Shown: positions 61,637 to 64,000 of the stretch, piece after piece
Layout of the letters: each line of letters opens with the position of its first letter
Position numbering within the stretch: the first letter of the stretch is position 1
Notes under the pieces: generated by a model
Databases searched by the model: none
Told to the model about the DNA's origin: nothing
Seen by the model: only the letters and a program-made list of their open reading frames with translations
Position numbers and translations under genes: made by a program
Assembly (NCBI RefSeq): GCF_030867095.1
Contig: NC_081824.1
Coordinates: 91,195,882 to 91,259,881 of the forward strand
Origin: Alligator mississippiensis
Lineage: Eukaryota; Chordata; Crocodylia; Alligatoridae
DNA length: 64,000 nt
Direction: 5' to 3'

Positions 61637-63941
61637 AGAACGAACAAAGCAAAAAAGCATATAGAGTTTTTAACTGAATTTATTTCAGTTATAGTAATCT
61701 GAATTCTTAAATAGAACTGTAGATAACACAAATAATACAGCTGGCAATATTATTTTCAAAGAGATGGAGTCTCTTTTTAAATGTCCTGTTTAGCTGCCAT
61801 TTCCTGAGTTGCTCCATGCAGACAAACTAGGACCCCTGCATGGAACTAGACTATGCAAAGTACAGCTTCATGTATAATAATGCTCAAATAAGCTTTTGAA
61901 AGTGAAATGATTTTCTTACACATAACATTATTGATTGTTTAGAGTTAAGCTGGGGGGGTTTTCCAGTAGCATCTGGCTATGATTTTAGGGGCAAAACCAA
62001 CTCTAGTGAAGTTTAATATCTTTTTAATTATATTTTATTTACTGTTTAAAACTTTAATTTATTTAAGTGATGTGGGACTTATTCCTGGAAAGAGTTATGT
62101 ATATTCTTAGCTTTGTGTACTCATGCTGCAAAAAAACCCAGTGTGTGTGCATGTGTGCATGCAAGATCACAGGCTTTGGTGATGGCTTATAGTGTAAGGT
62201 TGAACAAAGTATTTTTACTTCCCTTGTCTGCAGAATAGAAGTAGCCATAACTGCAGTTTCTGGTATATTACCAAAAATTGGAGCATTTGGAATATAATCT
62301 ATTGAAAACAGAGTTGTGTGAATGAACTACAGTTTGGCTTCAGTGGTATGTTGCTCTTGCGGAGCAGAACAGCACTGATCTCCAAACTCCAAGTAGAATA
62401 TAGATAGGTAAGCATGATGAGATTAAAAGTTAGTAAGTTCTTTTTGCATCCTAATCAGTTTTGCCCACTCATTTACTGTGCAACTAACTAGAAAATCGTG
62501 TACTTCCTTACTTCATGTCTTGAAGTAGCCGCTGTGTTCAGGTAAATATTTACAAAGGCAATAATAGCTACAAAATTAGCGTGGTATTTAAAAAAGTTAT
62601 AGATATACATTTGATATATTTTTCATTTTAGAAATCATACTATTTATTACAGAAGACTTCACATTTTTCAGAATTAAGCTATTTAAGTTTTTGTGCATGG
62701 CTTTTCTCCAGATAAATAGGTTCTGATTGTTTAAACAAGGAACCTAAGTTTCTGACAGTTTTCTTCCTATCAAGCCAAATGATAGAGTTGTGCATATTGT
62801 GGGTCATTACTTTAACATCAATTCTTTGTTTACTGAGAATTTATAACTTATGGTAGATAAATCAGTTCAGCATTGCTCCCTTAAAATTTTCATGGGTTGA
62901 GCTAGGAAGACTTCTCATGAAATCCTTTTTTGTTCTTCCGTAGTGATAAGGAAATGCTACTTCACTAGAGCTGAACAAAATATGCTGTAGGCATTTCTTT
63001 TAGCTTCCCTTCATCTTCTCAGGGTGCCCCCTCCCTTTTGCCCCTCCTCCATTTTGTTTTCCTTTTTCACAAGTCTTCTGGTCATGCTCTCTCTTGACCC
63101 CACTCTGTGAACCTTTAACCGTACAGGACACTGGTAAGGTCAGAGAATGCCACTGTTGGATTAAAACATGACTGCAGAAGTCTGTAAGAAAAGAAGGCAA
63201 AGCCTAAAGCAGCAGCAAAATGAATACCTGTTTTTTAAAAGATAAATCTAAAACTAGGTTTTGAGATTTCCTGTTGGCACTGTATACAGTATTCAGGGAT
63301 TGCCAGGTTAGTTTAAAACAGACACCACAGTTTGCCCAAGTTTTCCTTATCTTTATTTTCAAAATAAACAAATACACAAATAAAATCCTCTCAGCTGTAG
63401 TACCCTGTAAAGCATGCAGACTTCAGGTAGGGCAATTAAATATGTATTTTTTTTAACTTTCTGAATTTCAGAGGAGCTTTGTTGATGCAGACACTTGAAA
63501 AATAGAGCCTGAGTTTAAGATTTTAACCTGTCCTTAAGAAACCTTGATTACTTGCTCATTACTTAATGGCCCCTCATTAATACATAAATTTTTTTCCTTT
63601 GTTGATTGAAAGAAAAAGCTCAAGTGAAGGTTAAAACCTACTGACATGTGTGTTTAACTTTAAGTGTTTGCTCCATTTTTCTCAATTCAGAATGCATCTC
63701 TTGTCTTCTGGGGCTAGCCTTAAATTATGTTGGTAATTTTAAGATTTTAAAGGTTTGTCTTAATGATACTAACTGACATAGTCTCACTGCTCTGTATCAT
63801 GGTTTAGTGTTCTGTAGAACAGCTTACCTATTTTAGACACACATCTAATTTGACCAGAAGAAAAAATATATTTCCGTTGCAAAACTATCCTTTTGCCTAG
63901 CAATCTTACTAAATCAGCAGCTACTTAGCGTCTCCTTAAGC

Positions 63942-64000
63942 CAGTGGTTCTCAACCTTTTTAGACTCAGGGAACACCCCAGTAGACTGAAGGCACCTCTC
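63942..64000. mobile_element. hAT-like MITE, cut by the window edge
   Basis: The terminus CAGTGGTTCTCAACCTTTTT begins here and continues with GACTCAGGGAACACCCCAGT. The other end lies outside the window. Confidence 0.8.

Larger units (their letters stand above)
38943..64000 (+). other. LIN28B: LIN28B intron 2 (5' part, continues past the window)
   Basis: Everything after the exon 2 donor is intronic. I looked for exon 3 (the segment beginning SKLFMEGF in human) and for the CCHC knuckle exon and did not find them. A very long intron 2 fits the mammalian gene structure. The DNA is AT-rich and mostly unique. Recognisable insertions are listed separately: hAT-like elements, a CR1 copy, a nested DNA-element pair, a foldback MITE and ancient degenerate repeats. 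Between them (38943-42608, 42903-47827, 51646-60074 and 61637-63941) I see no coding exon, only occasional GT, AT or homopolymer runs such as (GT)n at about 45158-45182 and a G run at 57129-57147. Confidence 0.8.

Noticed and set aside
38943-64000. LIN28B exons 3 and 4
   Set aside because: No sequence coding for the SKLFMEGF segment or the CCHC zinc knuckles was found, so they must lie beyond the window.
1-64000. CRISPR arrays, bacterial operons, tRNA or rRNA genes
   Set aside because: The window is vertebrate nuclear DNA; I saw no direct-repeat/spacer array and no tRNA or rRNA signature.

Overview
The window is nuclear DNA from a vertebrate, most likely a crocodilian or possibly a turtle. 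The only gene I can support is the 5' part of LIN28B on the + strand. Its exon 2 reads as the start of a LIN28-type cold-shock domain, almost residue for residue like the human protein. The repeats fit a non-avian sauropsid: CR1 LINEs of bird/crocodile/turtle type, many short hAT-like elements starting CAGTGGTTCTCAA, foldback MITEs and one solo ERV LTR. Birds rarely carry so many DNA transposons, and I see no L1, Alu-type or BovB sequence. The species call is inference.

Layout. Bases 1-9000 are a dense, GC-rich cluster of repeats: a hAT MITE, an inverted-repeat element with a minisatellite core, a degenerate minus-strand transposon remnant split by a solo LTR (5708-6545), and further minisatellites. 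Bases 10.7-13.6 kb hold two minus-strand CR1 copies, a short plus-strand CR1 scrap and a long hairpin. Bases 15.4-16.6 kb are a pyrimidine-rich tract with a MITE inside it. A hAT element (18778-19258) abuts a CpG island (about 19.6-20.9 kb). From 20.9 to 31.1 kb the DNA is AT-rich and nearly free of recognisable transposons. A second hAT element (31581-31888) precedes a second, larger CpG island (about 32.0-34.1 kb). Unique DNA with simple repeats then leads to the LIN28B promoter.

LIN28B starts at 37923. Exon 1 supplies only 10 coding bases, intron 1 is about 0.8 kb, and exon 2 ends at 38942. Everything from 38943 to the window end is intron 2; the rest of the cold-shock domain, the CCHC zinc knuckles and the C-terminus must lie downstream. 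Intron 2 holds scattered transposons: hAT copies at 42609, 51273, 60075 and 63942, a CR1 copy at 47.8-48.6 kb, a nested pair of DNA elements at 49.1-50.8 kb and a foldback MITE at 61.3 kb.

The most interesting points concern LIN28B expression. An upstream ORF is in register with the exon 1/exon 2 junction and would overlap the cold-shock coding region in another frame. A NAGNAG acceptor at exon 2 would add or drop one residue. E-boxes lie in the promoter and in a perfect palindrome in the upstream CpG island. No new biological system is evident, and most long open frames lie in GC-rich repeats or CpG islands and do not look like genes.
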